A stretch of 64,000 bases of DNA from Beta vulgaris subsp. vulgaris (lineage: Eukaryota > Streptophyta > Magnoliopsida > Caryophyllales > Amaranthaceae), in NCBI RefSeq assembly GCF_026745355.1, contig NC_079209.1, positions 39,145,005 to 39,209,004 of the forward strand, in the 5' to 3' direction. Both the position numbers and the translations under genes were made by a program. Shown here piece by piece: positions 15,001-30,000 of the stretch. How positions within the stretch are numbered: position 1 is the stretch's first letter; each line of letters starts with the position of its first letter. The notes under the pieces are model-generated. The model had not been told where the DNA came from. It did not search any database and worked only from the letters and a program-made list of their open reading frames with translations.

Positions 15001-18000
15001 GATCTATGCCGGCCGCAAAAATCAAACGAAGGTCGAAGGACTTTCGATTGATTAAGCGGCATAGTGGCGCCCTCGACTGGCGGCATTCCCCGACCTGGCA
15101 GCACATGGGTGGGCCGTGCCTGAATTCAGACCAGACCAGACTTTTCTTTGTTTGAGCTATTCCCAACTACAAACATTTGGAAAATCAAACTTTTATAATT
15201 TTTACCAGTATGCAATTAAAGAATATTAACGATACAAAACATGCATTGGCAAATGTGTCTTGGAGAAATGGGAAATCTATTAAGGGTCGGAGGGAGTAAA
15301 TATTTTAAAAAGTATATATATATATATAAAAGTATACTTTTATAGGCATATTATAACTGCCAAAGGAAGATTGAGATAAAGAAATGTCTCCTAGGCCCAC
15401 TATCCATCATTCTATGGTATGTTGGGTGTGGGACATAAATTCTGTTGTTCTCTCACTCTTGAAAAATTAATTTCATCTTCAATTAATTGAAAGACAAAGA
15501 CCAATTACTAGTTATTGTAGAATAAGAATGAGAAGAGGGTTAGCATGGCATCTTACTTCGTCATTGAGAGGGAATAACGCAAGATCCATGCCCATGTTTC
15601 ATAAGAATGTTCTTGATTTAGGACAATAAAAATATAATACGCACACATCCAAGGCTTGCTTCTCCTTCTCATGAATTTTTCGCTTGCTAACTTATGCTAG
15701 TTGAACGTGACTTTGTTCATGATGCAGTGGTATGTTCATTATGTTACCTGCCACAGGTTACACACTTTTATCTATATGACAATCCAATCATCTGAGGAGA
15801 TATGTTAATGCTGTATGTCAATTATTGTTTGCTTACAGGTCTTCCCTAGATGAAAACCGGCCATTTTTGACTACTGCTGATTCTGCAGTCAAATTGCATC
15901 CCCATGCAACAAAACCAGTGCCTGATTGGAAGGGCCTTGAGTACAAATCTGCGTTTTCTCTAGTGAAACCACCTGGTGCAAATTTCTATCCTTCAGATAT
16001 GGACAAACTGGTACATAATTTTCTTTTGGTCTACGTTCATAGTGCATATATGACCAAGTTTTTGAGAATATACTGTCGGCGTATCTAGATTGTCGAATTT
16101 ATATGAAGGAAATCAATATTATGCATGTAGATAGCAACTTGAACTTTTTTGTAGGGCGAAAAGAATACCAACTTAATGTGGTATGATACACCATGGAAGA
16201 TTGAGTATTATGGACAGCGTGCGTTCATAATTTTGTCGGCCTTCTGTTTAATTTTCAAATGTGTTATAACTAAGAAGAAAAGGGATTTTCTAAGGGCATG
16301 CTTGGATTGGGGGCAATGAATTAAGCACGGTAATAGGTGACAATATAAATTAAACAAGGTGGTGGATAGAATCAGGTAAGTGTGAGGAGTAGGGCTGGCA
16401 AACAGGTTGGCTACGGACGTGTCGGGTTAGTGTTCATGTCCGTAATAAAGGTATTGAAAATCGCTAACTGGAACTTCACCCATTTATTAAACGAGTTGAA
16501 AACCCATCCATATGAACTATCGTATATATTAACCGGGTTACTGAATCTAATTAAATTAATTAACAAAATCAAAATCAGCGATGCTCCAAAAGAATAATGC
16601 GTGTTTTTTAAGAAAATAATTTTGGTATGTCTTTAAAATTTGTAATGTTTATGGGATATTTTATATATAAATGAGTTAAATGCGTTTTTTAGGTCAAAAA
16701 TGGTGTCCTCAATCCATAGTTCGAAAATGTGGTTTCTGTTACAATCGCGGTAATGGTCACGGTGATTCGAGAACGGGAATGATGTGGTAGCCGTACCACC
16801 TATATTGGCTCAGACCATGAGTCGTTGATAGGACCTCCTAGGAGTGGCATAGGCTCTAGGGTCAATCAATCAACACTTTCATAATTTATACTTCTCCTAA
16901 CACAACCCACTAACTAGTAGTAAGGGCGAGTAAGGGTGCAACCCAAGGGAAGGTTGGTAATAAACTTAAGTTGAACTACTTGTCGATGAATTTTGGCATG
17001 GACTTGGTTGCAAGGGTTGTGATTAAGCTAGATTAAGTCAACTAGAAAACTATGGAAATGCAATTAGTGAAATGCAATTAATAAAAGATAGGCCTTGGGG
17101 GTGGTGACAGCACTCTACATTGCTACAAGTTAATCAATTAGGAGTTGAGTTGTTGGTCCATGAATGTAATGCTAGTGAACTGTCTCCAATAACTAATCAC
17201 TTTATCAAGCTATTATAACTATGTCAAGTTGAATAACTCCTATTTTCATGGTAATTACTCACATCAACATGCATGAAAGCATCAAGTTCACAATTCTTGA
17301 CTCATAAACTTAATCTCTTAGTGAATTCAAGTCAATTGAGTCTACTGAGCTACACATCCTAATTTCATCTCTCAATTTTTCATTAGGGGAGCTTAGAAGA
17401 GTTTTAATGGTAATCAAGCATGAACAACCACAATAAATTACACTAGAGCTCAATTCCACAAATATAAACTCAACAACAAACACCAATCAATTACTCATAG
17501 TCACAAAGAGGGTTTTTTACCCCCCAAGACATAAATGAAACTGCTCACTACTCATGGTGAATGAGAAAACATCAATAGAAATCTAATCCATCAACATGCA
17601 TGTAGAAATAGCTAAGAAAATTGGTAAAACTAAGAAGTAATCAAAGATGCAACTCAACAAGCATCAAATTCAAAGATAAAGTACATAAACTTGAAACAAT
17701 GAAAAAATACTGAAAATGCCTCTACGGATTGATTAATAAAGCATAAACATGAGATCTTACAAGAGATTGAAGTTGTCACTCCTCTCTCTAAAAGTGGAGA
17801 ACTAAGAACTAAGCTAAGTTAAGCTAACACTAAAAGTTTGAAACTAAGATGATACATGTCTCCAAATCCGTTCTCTTTTGTTTTTAACTGGCTCGCTAAT
17901 AAATTAGAATTAAAAAAGGGACGGAGAAAACAAGGCGCCTACCGCGTCTGCTCCAAGCTGGTGAAAATTTTCACTCTTCATTTCCTTCTGGAAATCTGGA

Positions 18001-21000
18001 GCGTTGGATCCAGGGCAGGAGCATGGGATCCTTATTGGGCCAACAACTAGGGAGAGTAGAATCGAGCACGAAATGCTCCTTCACTAGGTAACGCACAACT
18101 CCAAGACTCCACAACTCTTAGAAACCCGTAGATTAGGGTATAAAAACTACGAGGAAACACAACACAACAACACCAAGGCTCAAGACACCATAAAATGAAC
18201 ACCAGACTTACAATAAGGAGCATTGGAACGCAAAAACGATTCAAGAACGCCAAAACAAGGAAATTGAGGTAAAAACTAACAAAAATAACTCAATCTACAA
18301 GGCACCTAGAACCCTACAATGAATGAGCTTATCAATTATCCCTTGAACCCACCTGAAACGCGTTTTTCTACACCTGTACAATACGGGTAGTATTGGTTCG
18401 GTAGATTTGAAAACCTTTAAAATACGATACCATGCGACCTTGTTTTGACACCATGCCTCAATCTAACTCATTTAATAAATGGGTTACTTACGTTGAAAGT
18501 CTCAATCCAAGGCCTCTATATTAAGATTAGGTTGTCGGGTCGGGCGTCTTTTGCCTCCTCCCTTGCACCATCCGTACATCTCATCAGTTACCACCTATTC
18601 AATCCTTTTATTTACGAATTATTATATGTGACATGCCAGTGCGTGACATCATTAGTCGACGGTGTAATGCAGGCCATTCACAATACGTAAGTGGGGTTAT
18701 TGATAAGAATTATTAAAGTCACAATATGGTTAGTATCAAATGCATCATGGGGTTATCAATGAAGCTTTAAAGGAGTTAGGCTACTCACAATGTCTAAACG
18801 AGGTTACCGATAATTTCGCACCATCATTTGAGTGTGCGCGTCACTCAGGAGACAAGAAGATCATCGAAGGTGAATAGAGTGCCATGTCATTTCAAGCATG
18901 CTTTATATTGTGACGAGAGAAATCAAGTAGAAGTAGAAAACCTCTTTATGGTAGTCAGAGAAAAAAGACGCGGTCGCGATTGCTTTCACGGGAACGGCCG
19001 CGTTGTCGTGGGAGCGGCTTGTAGTGGGGAAATAGAACGTTTCGCGACCAACGCGGCTTGAACTTTTTTTTTTTCAAAATTCACATTAATATGTTTCAAC
19101 CTTATTTGCTTTGTTTTAGTTTATGAAGCATTATTACAACATAATATAATCAAATCTATCATAATATCATGTTTCATTAGCTATAGAATCAAATCGTAAA
19201 ATACTTTTGGCCAATATTTAAAAAGAACGGATGTAACGGGAATAAAGGTGTTCTAACGCGGCGAGTTCGCGTTACACAACAGACAACGCGGCGAGAAGTA
19301 TGTGATTTTTATTATGGCGTGTCGTAACGGGATTTTGCGGAACGGCAAATTCAAAATCCGTTACACAACGTCTATTCTGTAATGGAACGGGAGAGTTTTA
19401 ATTTCATGATGGTAGTACGAAATGGAAGCAAGTTAAATTAGTTTATCACATAAAACGCCATGACCATCTAGTGTCTCTAATTTCTCACAGTATCTGTCTC
19501 TCTTTAATTCTCGAAGAATAGCTAAGCAAGCCAATTTAGGAAGAAGTTTCATCCGCTTATGCCTTCCAAATCTGGTATAATCATACAACTGTCCCTGGGA
19601 TGCAGCAAAACAGTGGCAGAGCAGGGTCTGTGACACTGAATAACCTTAAACTGCTCATACCAAAGTAATGTAGTCACCTATAAATGCAGTGTCTTAAAAC
19701 TCCATCAATGCTAAATAAAGATATCAGGGTTTCAGCTCAGTTAAACCAACTTGCAACTGTTATTATTTTTGAGATTATATAAACCGGCCAGCCTCGCATT
19801 TCCTGATAGAAATTGCCTATGAAAAATAGGATATACGTGGAAGGTTGCATAGGTGGTTACAGAAAGGATGTATGTAGCGAGTTGCTCCACATTAGTTTCT
19901 TTTTTTTTCGCTTCTAATAATAGAGATAGAAGGTAAGCCAGACATAACATTTTTCATCGTTTCATTCCTGAAAGACCCATCTTTCTTTTTCCCTTTATAA
20001 GGTGGACCCTTACGATGTGTCCATACCCGGATTTTATCTTATCGATGCAAGTATCGGAGCATGGTTCCCAGCATCATAGATCACATGACATCATAATTAA
20101 CTTGCAACGAAAAGGCCTCATGTGGGTAAGCCTATTGAACACCTGTTATTCCAAACAGCCTACTCCATCCATTCCATCTTATCATGCAAACAGAGATTGT
20201 TGATGGTTCACCATTTCACAACTTGGTAAGCTCAAGAATATAAAAACACGTATTTGGTCGTCAAATTCATAGAATTTATCAGCATCGGTGTATCCAAACA
20301 CACTATCCATGCAGAATCCTTGAATTTTGGTACCTTTGACTACAAAAATAGGTGTTGTAAGGACAAGGTGTTGCATGTGGTAGTTTATGTAGATGATGTA
20401 GATAGTGTTACCAGCAAAAGGCCTGAAAAACAGTTGCTTTGTAGCGGAAACAATTTGTAACGATGAATGGAATGCATCTCGGCGTGCAATATTTCCAAAA
20501 AGTTTCATGGATGGGTTTTAAACTCATTTTGCGTTTTTCTATATATAAGCTATGTTGATCGGACTCTTCATTTCACCTCAAGTACCCGTGTCGGATCCTC
20601 GACACTCGGACATGGGTGGGACACTTGGACACTTTGTTTTGGGCTAAAAAATAGAAAAAATTCCAAAATATAGCCGAGTCGGACCCTTGGACACGTACCC
20701 GTGTCGGACATGGGTACCCGAGTCTGAGCAACATAGTATATAAGTATGTTTTTCAACATTATATGACCAATCCCATCATAATAGGAGTGGGTATCAATTT
20801 GATGAATGGATATTTTTTTTTAAAAAAAAAGTAACACTTCAAGAAATCAAGGTGCAACAGACTCTCTGCTCCTAGTCAATAACAACAGCAGCAATATCAG
20901 AGACTTATCCCAATAACGTGGGATCAACTGCATGAGTCAAGTCCCTTTTATGCTTTCAGTCTCAGAGATCTAATTTCTTCATAATATGTTTCATTAAATA

Positions 21001-24000
21001 CATGATTAACTGTAAAAAAAACTACATAATTATTTGATAAATACATTTTGGACAACTTGAACAAATATCGGAGATATCGGAAAAAAAAGGTTACAATGCA
21101 GGGAATCATTGTTATGTACGGATGACGGGGTGAGAAGGACATAATTTTGTCCCGCTGTTGTGTAACAGGGTCTTTGGAATGGAAAATCCAAAAAAACTGT
21201 AACAGCTCAGCTGTTTGGTAATCAAACGGCTGAGTTTTAATTTCACGGAGAGCAATGTCTGTCTACTGTCTAGGTTAAGTTGATTAGATGCTCAGTTTCC
21301 TTGTTTGTCTCTGTTTTAATATTCATTAGAAAGCTTTGGTTACATTGGTTTACTAAATTCTGAGTGAAAGGGTAAATGTCAACACACTTTCTCCACAGGA
21401 ATTTGAATTGTGGAATAATAATCTATCCGAGGATAAAAGACAAGAAGCAATGGGCTTCTTTAATGTTATCAAAAGACGCAACGGAGTCAATTTAGATGCC
21501 CCAACTGATGTGAGGGATACTGACCACTCTGTCCATGATCTTTACTGCGTCCCGTTTTGTCAAGAGTACATGTCTTACCTCATGGAAGCTTCAGAATTGC
21601 TGCATAAAGCAGGGGAACTGACTAGCTTTCCAAGGTAAAGTATTGTCCCTCTATGCTGTTATTTTTTAATGTATAAATTTCATTACGTGTGCTGCCTATA
21701 GATCCTCTTATTTGTGTTTCTTGGTTGTAGCTTGAAGAAGTTGCTGCATAGTAAGGCTGATGCATTCCTTTCCAATGATTATTATGACTCTGACATAGCC
21801 TGGATGGAATTGGTCTGTGATCTTTATCCTTGTATAGTCTTGATGGAATTGTTCTGTGATCTTCCTTGGAAGTGATGATTACAATATGATAAAAAAAAGA
21901 ATAATTCCCTCCCTTTATCTGTCTGCTATAAGTAACGAAATTTTAAGTATGATTGAGTAATGTCATGGCTACTTTTGTTTGGTAGTGAACTCTGTTTGCA
22001 CATATTGCTTTGTGGCATCAGGTGAGTTGCGGTGCAAACCTGATTGGTTGTCAATTTGATTTTCACTTTAACAAATCAAATTATTCCAGTATGGGTCCTG
22101 TTTGCTTCTTTTTCATGCCTCGTGTTTGACTTTCTTCTTCTGTTTTTGTACTACTTGGTCATGGTGGGAATCCAAAGAAGCATTAGAGGCTGGATCTTAC
22201 TACTTTATGCTCAAAGAAAAGAAGTCCTGAGAAAAGCGAAGAAAAGAAATGGATAGAGTTGGATCAGAGATCCACTTAACTCAAGTAGAAAGACTCATAA
22301 AATTTGAAAGGGAGATTCAAGGTGAAAACCTATGAGCTAAGCCCAAATAGAAGACAAAAAAACCAGCCACACTTGACCATGCTGGAAAAGACAAGTGACC
22401 GTTAAAAGTTCCATTCAGTTACAAATTAGAGCTAGAAATTAGAGAAAAATTTGTGTATTTCAAGCAGAAATTTTTATTTATTGATGCTGGACTGCTGGAG
22501 TCTGGACATATATCTGCTTTCTTTGAAGATTACTTCAGAACTGTTAATGTGCTCACATCCTCACCTAATTTAGTGAGAATTGGTGAAATTGGAATCTTCC
22601 TTTGAGATTCCCTTGGATATTCAGAATGCTGGATAATTTTATTTAAGTAGTGGTTCCTAATATCAATGGCTCAGTGGAGTAACAGACTACAGGCAGCATT
22701 AACTCTTTTTGTGAGGTAGACTAGTGCTAATACTGAGATGTGATATTGACCTGATTTCTGAGTTTGCTCTTGATATGCACGATGAGTCCAAGGTTGCGAG
22801 CAGCAGTAACCTGTTGTTATTTTAGAGTTAAATGATACTCATAGTGAGAGGTTCTAGGACTAGCAGCTTCTGGTCTTTGTTGATAAGCAAAAAGTATTCA
22901 GATAGATGAGACTGACGTCCAAAAGCAACCTTGGACTCAAATAGATAGATGAGGTTCTAAGATTCAAAATTCCTGAATGCGGAAGGCTGTTTCCAAAAGG
23001 CTATGTTACTTGGACTTGGCTAGCAGTGTCGGACACGGGTATGTGTCCAAGCATAGGCACGACTATTGTATCGAAATTTTACGAATTTTCGGTGTAAAGT
23101 GAAGTGTCTATGTGTCTTTACCTTGTCAGAGTGTTGAATGTCTGACTCTGACATGAGTACTTGGGTGACATAAATTGTCGGAGTACCCTGTTGGAAAGCT
23201 TTATAATGATGAACAACGGGTGAAGAAAATGAGAGCCTTTCATCTTTTGAGAAACTCTTAGCATCGATTTTTTATATAACAAGATTTTGAAGACTATCAA
23301 ATGACTTTTGATCACATCCCTATTCCTTCTGTTAGGAGAGTTTAATTTTTTTCATCTGAATAAGGGAGATCAAAGACGACTGTCCCTAGTGTGTTCTAGC
23401 AAGAAGATGGAATGGAGCTGAACGTGAAATCTGATGCTAGTTATGAGGGTCGTGGCTCTCCTTGGTTGAAATTAATGTTGTGCTCCAGTTTTAGGCTTTT
23501 TAATCACATCCCTCTGCCTTCTGATAGGATAGTTGATTTTGTTCATCTGTATAAGGGAGATTTTCTCCTAACGAGTTAGTATGACAATGTTATTTGCTAC
23601 TCGTAATGGAGAAATAATAACAAGCATCTCTCAACTTTACACCATCCGAATTCTTCTACCTTATGTTTTCTCTCGTCTTTGTTTCTTCTCTTTATTAATA
23701 CTATTGTTTTTTTTTTTTTAACTTTATCCAATTTTTTTATAATTGTTTTATTTTATGCTATTTAAAGCTTTGGACTTTTGACTTTTCTATCTTCTCTTTT
23801 TGCTAAGCTGAAAATAATCTAAAGATCAAATGAGTATCATATCTAAAAAAAGGTAGTGTCCTCGTACCCGTGTTCAATTTTTTTGGGTTTGCCGTATCGG
23901 ACACTGATCCGTACCCGTATCCACACTCGTACCCGTGTCCATGTAACATAGCTGAAGGTTCATGTTAGCTGACCCCAAGTCATTTTGGCTAAGACTTTTT

Positions 24001-27000
24001 TGTTGTTCTCAACATGTCCACATATGAAGCATTTACTTATTTAATTATTTGTGTATGTATGAATCACATAGATTGAATTATGGAGTGAATATGACCAAAA
24101 TTCCTATTTTTTAGTAACTTATTTTCCCCTATATTGTAGGACTCAAAGTTGGATGTCACCATTGGTCCTTACGAGACCTATGAAGATATGCTTTTTGGAT
24201 ACAAGGTAGGCTCCCCAGCTGCGTGGAGTAGAAAGGTGTAATGAAGCTTGCTGATTATCCTTCTCCGTATTTCAGGCTACATTTGAGGCATTCATTGGAA
24301 TCCGAGATGACGATGCTACAGCAAAAGTTAAACTATTTGGCGATCATTTATTGGTAAATTGTTGATTTATTTTTAAGTGATGTGGTGACAACTACTTTAT
24401 ACAGCGTTGCCAATTTCTGATTTTGAATAAGGAAAAACAAAAAAAAAAACAATAATTATAATACTTAGATCTTTTTTCTATCAGTTGACCTTATTAGATC
24501 TTTAGTCAATTTTATAATTCATAGACTTTTTTAGTCGAACTGTTATATTTTATTCTTAAAAATGTATTTTAAATAACTTAAATGGAAATAAAAGTGGAAT
24601 TTGTTTTATTTTCCTACTCCTTAGGCTTTGATAATTTTCATCTACTTAATAATAAAATAGATAATAAGTTAAAATTTGTCAAAAAGGGCCTTTTACACTT
24701 ATCTTTTGGCGAGAAACAATCTTTTAAATATTTTTGAGCAAGTTAAAACCTTAAAGTAAGATTTTTTTTGTGGCGTTGACCACTTTTTTTTTTTCAATGC
24801 TATACTTCCTCTGTTCTTTTTCTATTACAATAATGGATTTGGACACGGTTTTTAAGAAAATGAAAAAGGTGGGTAGTTTAGCATAAAGGTATCCCTTTAA
24901 TTTACTTAGAGTAGGAGATAAATAAACCCTTAATAAAGTAAAAGCAACTTTATGTGATAATTTGAGTAATTAATGATGGTTTTAGTAAGATAAGTAAGAG
25001 CAATATTGTTAACTATAGTTGCTTTTTTTTTATACCAAAAACGGAATTGTTGCAATAGATGTGAAACTAACCAAAGTGGTAACTGTTGCAATAAGGGACA
25101 AATCTAGTCCTACGAAACAAGGTGGAGGGGGGGGGGGGGGATTAGACACTGACGCCTGCCAGTTGGGCACGAAGGAAGAAAGGAGGGGTATTTTGATATA
25201 TATTTAAATGAGAATCTCTCTTTGCGATGAAACCGACTCTCGCTGCTTTTTTTTTTAATTGTAAATTACTACCTTTACGTCGAAGAGTGACCGTGTTTTA
25301 CTCAATTTATTATTATTCTGGTCCAATCGACCCGTGGTAATAACCATTGTTACATGGAAAGCAGAACGTTCCGGAACGGAAACGGGAACGCGGAACGCAG
25401 GCTCTAGGTTAAACCAGATGGACTCCTAGACCACAAACCACGTACCACGTTCTGGGACGTCCCCTGGAATGTGGAATGTGGCCACATACCATGTTCCCGG
25501 TATCAATGGTAATAACGAATGCCATTTCTTCTTTGACGAAATGGTGGTCAATTGTAGGTCACAATAGGTTATTGTCTGACTGAAAGGAGTGATTAACCTG
25601 AAACATGCTGTGAATGGTATTAGTTAATTTCAAAAAAATCTAAAGGTAGTATCTTGCAAAGTGTCATATAAACGGCAGCGAGCAATGATTTTTCCTTAAT
25701 TCAATAATGGTATTACCAAATGCGTTCATCCCTTTAGCCCTACTCCTTTTAAGAAATGAAAAAAAGCAACTAATTGCTTTTACACCTTTTTCTGTTTACT
25801 TCGATCAGGTTTTGGAGCAGAATCTTCCCATGAATGACGCATTCAAATCTAAAGATGTCACAGCTGCTCCCATCCGTGTCACCCAGCTTCTTTATAATGC
25901 TGGGGTATGTCCTTCAATTTTGAAAATATATATCACTTATCAGTTGGCTATGTGATTTATGTGTACCCATTTCTTTCAGCCCCCCATTGTTTCCTTTCTG
26001 TTTGTTAGGTGGTTACAAGTTATTTCACTCTTGTAAAGTTGTGATTGCTATAAGATGTTCCTGATCTTTAAGTCTTGAATATATCATCATGCGTGTGGTC
26101 TGTCTCTTTTGATTTATATGCGTTTCAAAATGAAGAAAGAATTACTTAACATGCAGCATGTATGATAATCTCCTCGCCGATGCCATTGCCTCTACTTTAG
26201 ATATGAAGTATGAACACCACGTAAGTTTGATGGTGGTTATATGAGCATAATTGGTATTCTGAGTAGTTGTCTAGTGTAAAGAAAGAATAACTTAACCTGT
26301 AATTCCTTACTCTACTCAAACAAGGGAGAGATGATTCATGAACCTCACATATCTCTGGCTGAGGTTATGTGAGCATATGTGGTGTAATTGTTGAGCGTCC
26401 AATGTGCTATCAATTTCGAATTGGAGCTCATCCATTTCATAAATTATGCATGGTGAGGAAAAGGTTTTCAGGTAATTCATTTTGGAACTCGCTTTGTCCT
26501 GCACAACCCGTACGATGATTGTAGCAGCAATTTAATATTAGAGCCTTAAATACAAATGAATGGGAATCTGGTACTTGAATAAAGATCTCATTTCCGTGAA
26601 TCCTTCACATGAACCCTTTATCTCAATGCACTTTAGCTCTGTATAAAATGTTCCTAGAGATTGAATCCCTTCTTGTTCTTCTTAGCACTGTCAGCCCAGA
26701 CGTCTGTGATGTAATTTAACTTCTTCAACATCTCCACTAATTTTAATTCCATGCAACGCAACACTAGCCATGCCAAGTTGAGAGAGAGAGAGAAATGAGA
26801 GATGAAAAGAACAATAAAAACTATTTACAAATCAAGGCTTAAAATAAAGTAATGTAAGGCAGCAAGAAGAAAAAAAAGAGGAGAAAATTCTAATTCTTTT
26901 GAAGTTAGAGTTTAGTTTATGAGGGAGAATTTTTATTTTGGGGTTGGTATCTTCTCGCTTCTTGTCTTTTATTGTGGCTTAGAATTTGCCTTTTATTTCC

Positions 27001-30000
27001 GGCATTGTTGTATGGCACGGAATGGTGGGCAGTGAAACATCATCACTTACATAAGATGAATGTGGCGGAGATGCGTATATTACGTAGGATGTGTGGGCAT
27101 ACAAGAATGGATCGATTGAGGAATGAGATTATTAGGAAGAAAGTAGAAGCTACTCCGATTGAGTTTAAGATGATGGAGAATTGTTTAAGATGGGTTGGAA
27201 TGTAAGGCGGAGACCAAGTGATGCCCCGGTTAGAAGCTGGAAGGGTGGCAAAGCGATAGGGTGGTAAGGGGTTGGAGAAGACCTAAGAAAACTTGGATGA
27301 AGGTGATTGATAATGATATGAGTCTACTTGGGATTGAGGAAAATATGGCATTCGATACGGGAGAGAGAGAATATATGCTGATGACTTGACTTGTCTTTAT
27401 ATATCTTCCCTTTTGACCCCTCTCAGTTTACTTCTTGTGCTTTGCAAACCTTTTGCATTGAACTTTCTTTACATATTTCCTTTCTTAAGATTTTCACTTT
27501 TCACTAACCTTTTCATTGTTTTCCCTACAAAGCTGTTTTTTCTCTCCCCGTCTTTTCTTGGCTCTCAAATGTATCTATCTCATATTTTTCTTTCCCCTTG
27601 TGTTTTCCTTCTTGTTTTACTTTTATTAATTTCACCTTCGCCCTCTATCTTGTTTATTGTTTTGCTCTTTTTTTGTTTCATTGGTCACTGTGACAATTTC
27701 CTATGATGATTCATGTTAGCCGAACCCTAATCATTTTGGGACTAAGGCTTTGTTGTTGTTGTTGTTGTTGCTGTTGTCAAAAACATCAGTTGATCTATAG
27801 TAAGTATTACAATATTTAATCTAAGGGTTTATAGTCTTTGCATGCTTTATGTGTATTATTTGTTTCTATTCAATTCAAGGAAGATAATGCCCAAGTCATT
27901 AACCAAATGAAGTATTTACGTGGCGATTGTGTGAAGACAATTCCTTTCAAATATAATAGAAAAGAGGACCTGATGTGTTGGTTAGCTATGTCCAAATTAT
28001 CGCCTATCATCCCTAATCTTATCCTCAGTTAGTGCCACTCCAACGCTCCAATGAGTTTTCTCATTCCGAACTATTTCTCTTCTCTTATGACTAGACATCC
28101 ACCTCAACATATGCATTTCTACCTCATTTACCTTCTCAACGCGATCTTTTTTGGAAGCTTAAATTCTGACCTATAAAGCAAGTTGGCTGAGAATCAATCT
28201 TATAAAACCTTCCTGTTACTTTTATAGTCATGTTGTGATTACATAGTATTTTAAATGCTTGTTTGCCATTTTAGTCTAACAATCCCATACAAGTTACTTT
28301 TATTATGGATGATAGGTGCCAAATATATAAAGCACACACTAGTAATTAATTCTCCTTCCCATCTATATCAAATAAGAAAAATTGGACATGTTGCTTTTCT
28401 TGCCATTTCCGTGTATGAAAATAAATGGCATTATGGGAAGAAAAATCATAATATATTATTTTATCTTCTGTGATCCATGTCATATATAAGATATTGGTTC
28501 AATTAGGCGAATATTGACCTATGTTACATGGACTTGGCTACTTAGTGTTAGACATGTATCATTTATGTGTCCAAATGTCATTTTAGGCTATTTTATGTGA
28601 ATCTGTCATACTTGAGGTTCAAAATGAAGTATCAGCTGGCCATAACTATGTCAAAGTGTGGGATCCGACACATGTAAATGAAGAGTCTATATAAACATTG
28701 TTTTTGGTCACTGTTATTTAAAGTCAGTGTAAAAGTAATTTTTTTTTCTTATTTTAGCATTAGAAATGCTTTCATTTGTTATCTTTTGATCATTTTCCAA
28801 TGTTTAATGAAGGGGGTCAGTATTTAAATTTTGTTCTTGAAGGCTGCAAAAGATTAACATTGTTTGTAAAGGGTTCTAACTTGTAACTTTGTAAGTGCTT
28901 TTAGGATAACATGTGCAAGGTAAGCATGAGTAAATTCTTATCAGCATTAATATTTGATACAATAATCTAATATTGCTCTGATAAAGATGGTTTCGTTCTC
29001 CCTCTATTACTATGTAAACGTTACTCTTGTAAAATTTACTATTTAAACTTCAAAGTCTACCTGATTACCTTGTCATACATTACAACACCAACTTATTTTG
29101 GTAAGACTATCTTCTGATAATTTTTACTAATGTATTGAATATTAGTGATAAGACAATAAATTTGTCAATGGTTGATCTGAAAGACCACAAAAGTCTTATT
29201 GGATAATCGGGGGGAACACACATTATCTGATCTTGTCAGAATCTATGATTCGACTCTTTATTTTACCTCAAGTACTAATCTCAGGTTTTCAACATTTATG
29301 GTATGACACTTAGACACTTCATTTTGGACAAAAAACTCAATTTATTAGATAGTCTTGTCCAACACTTGGACACATACCCATGCCAGACAATTCTAACCAT
29401 AGACCAGAATCATATTGAGGATGTTGTTCTTGGATATATGATTAATCTTTATTGGAGGAGCATCGTTCTGAGACGTTAGTGGTACTTCAGGATGTGAAAG
29501 GACCTCAAACTGTTGCATTCAATTTACCAAATGATGAACGCATCGTGAGAGATCGTGGTACTTCGATGGTTATGCTTAAAAATGTTTCTGAGGCAAAGTA
29601 AGTCTTCAAACCTGATGCTTTTCTTCTCCTTAACTGCAATTTATGTGTGTATTGCTGCTGGCATGCTATTTGCACATTATTTGTTGTTATGCTTTGAAGT
29701 ATCTAGTGCTACTGATTGGAGCAGGTTCAAGCATATTCTTCTTCCAATATCTGAGGCATGTATATCGAAGGAGCAACAGGAGCTTGTTGACTTTGAATCA
29801 TTTTTCACTCATACAATTTGCCATGAATGCTGCCACGGAATTGGTCCCCATAGCATAGTGCTTTCAGATGGTCGGAAGTCAACTGTGAGATTGGTAAGTC
29901 TAAGGTTTTCCATTCTATGTACCCTGTCATGTACAAATAGTTGCATACTTACCTCTTCTGGGATGTCCCAAATCGAAACTACACACTGCTCTAGGTTAAA

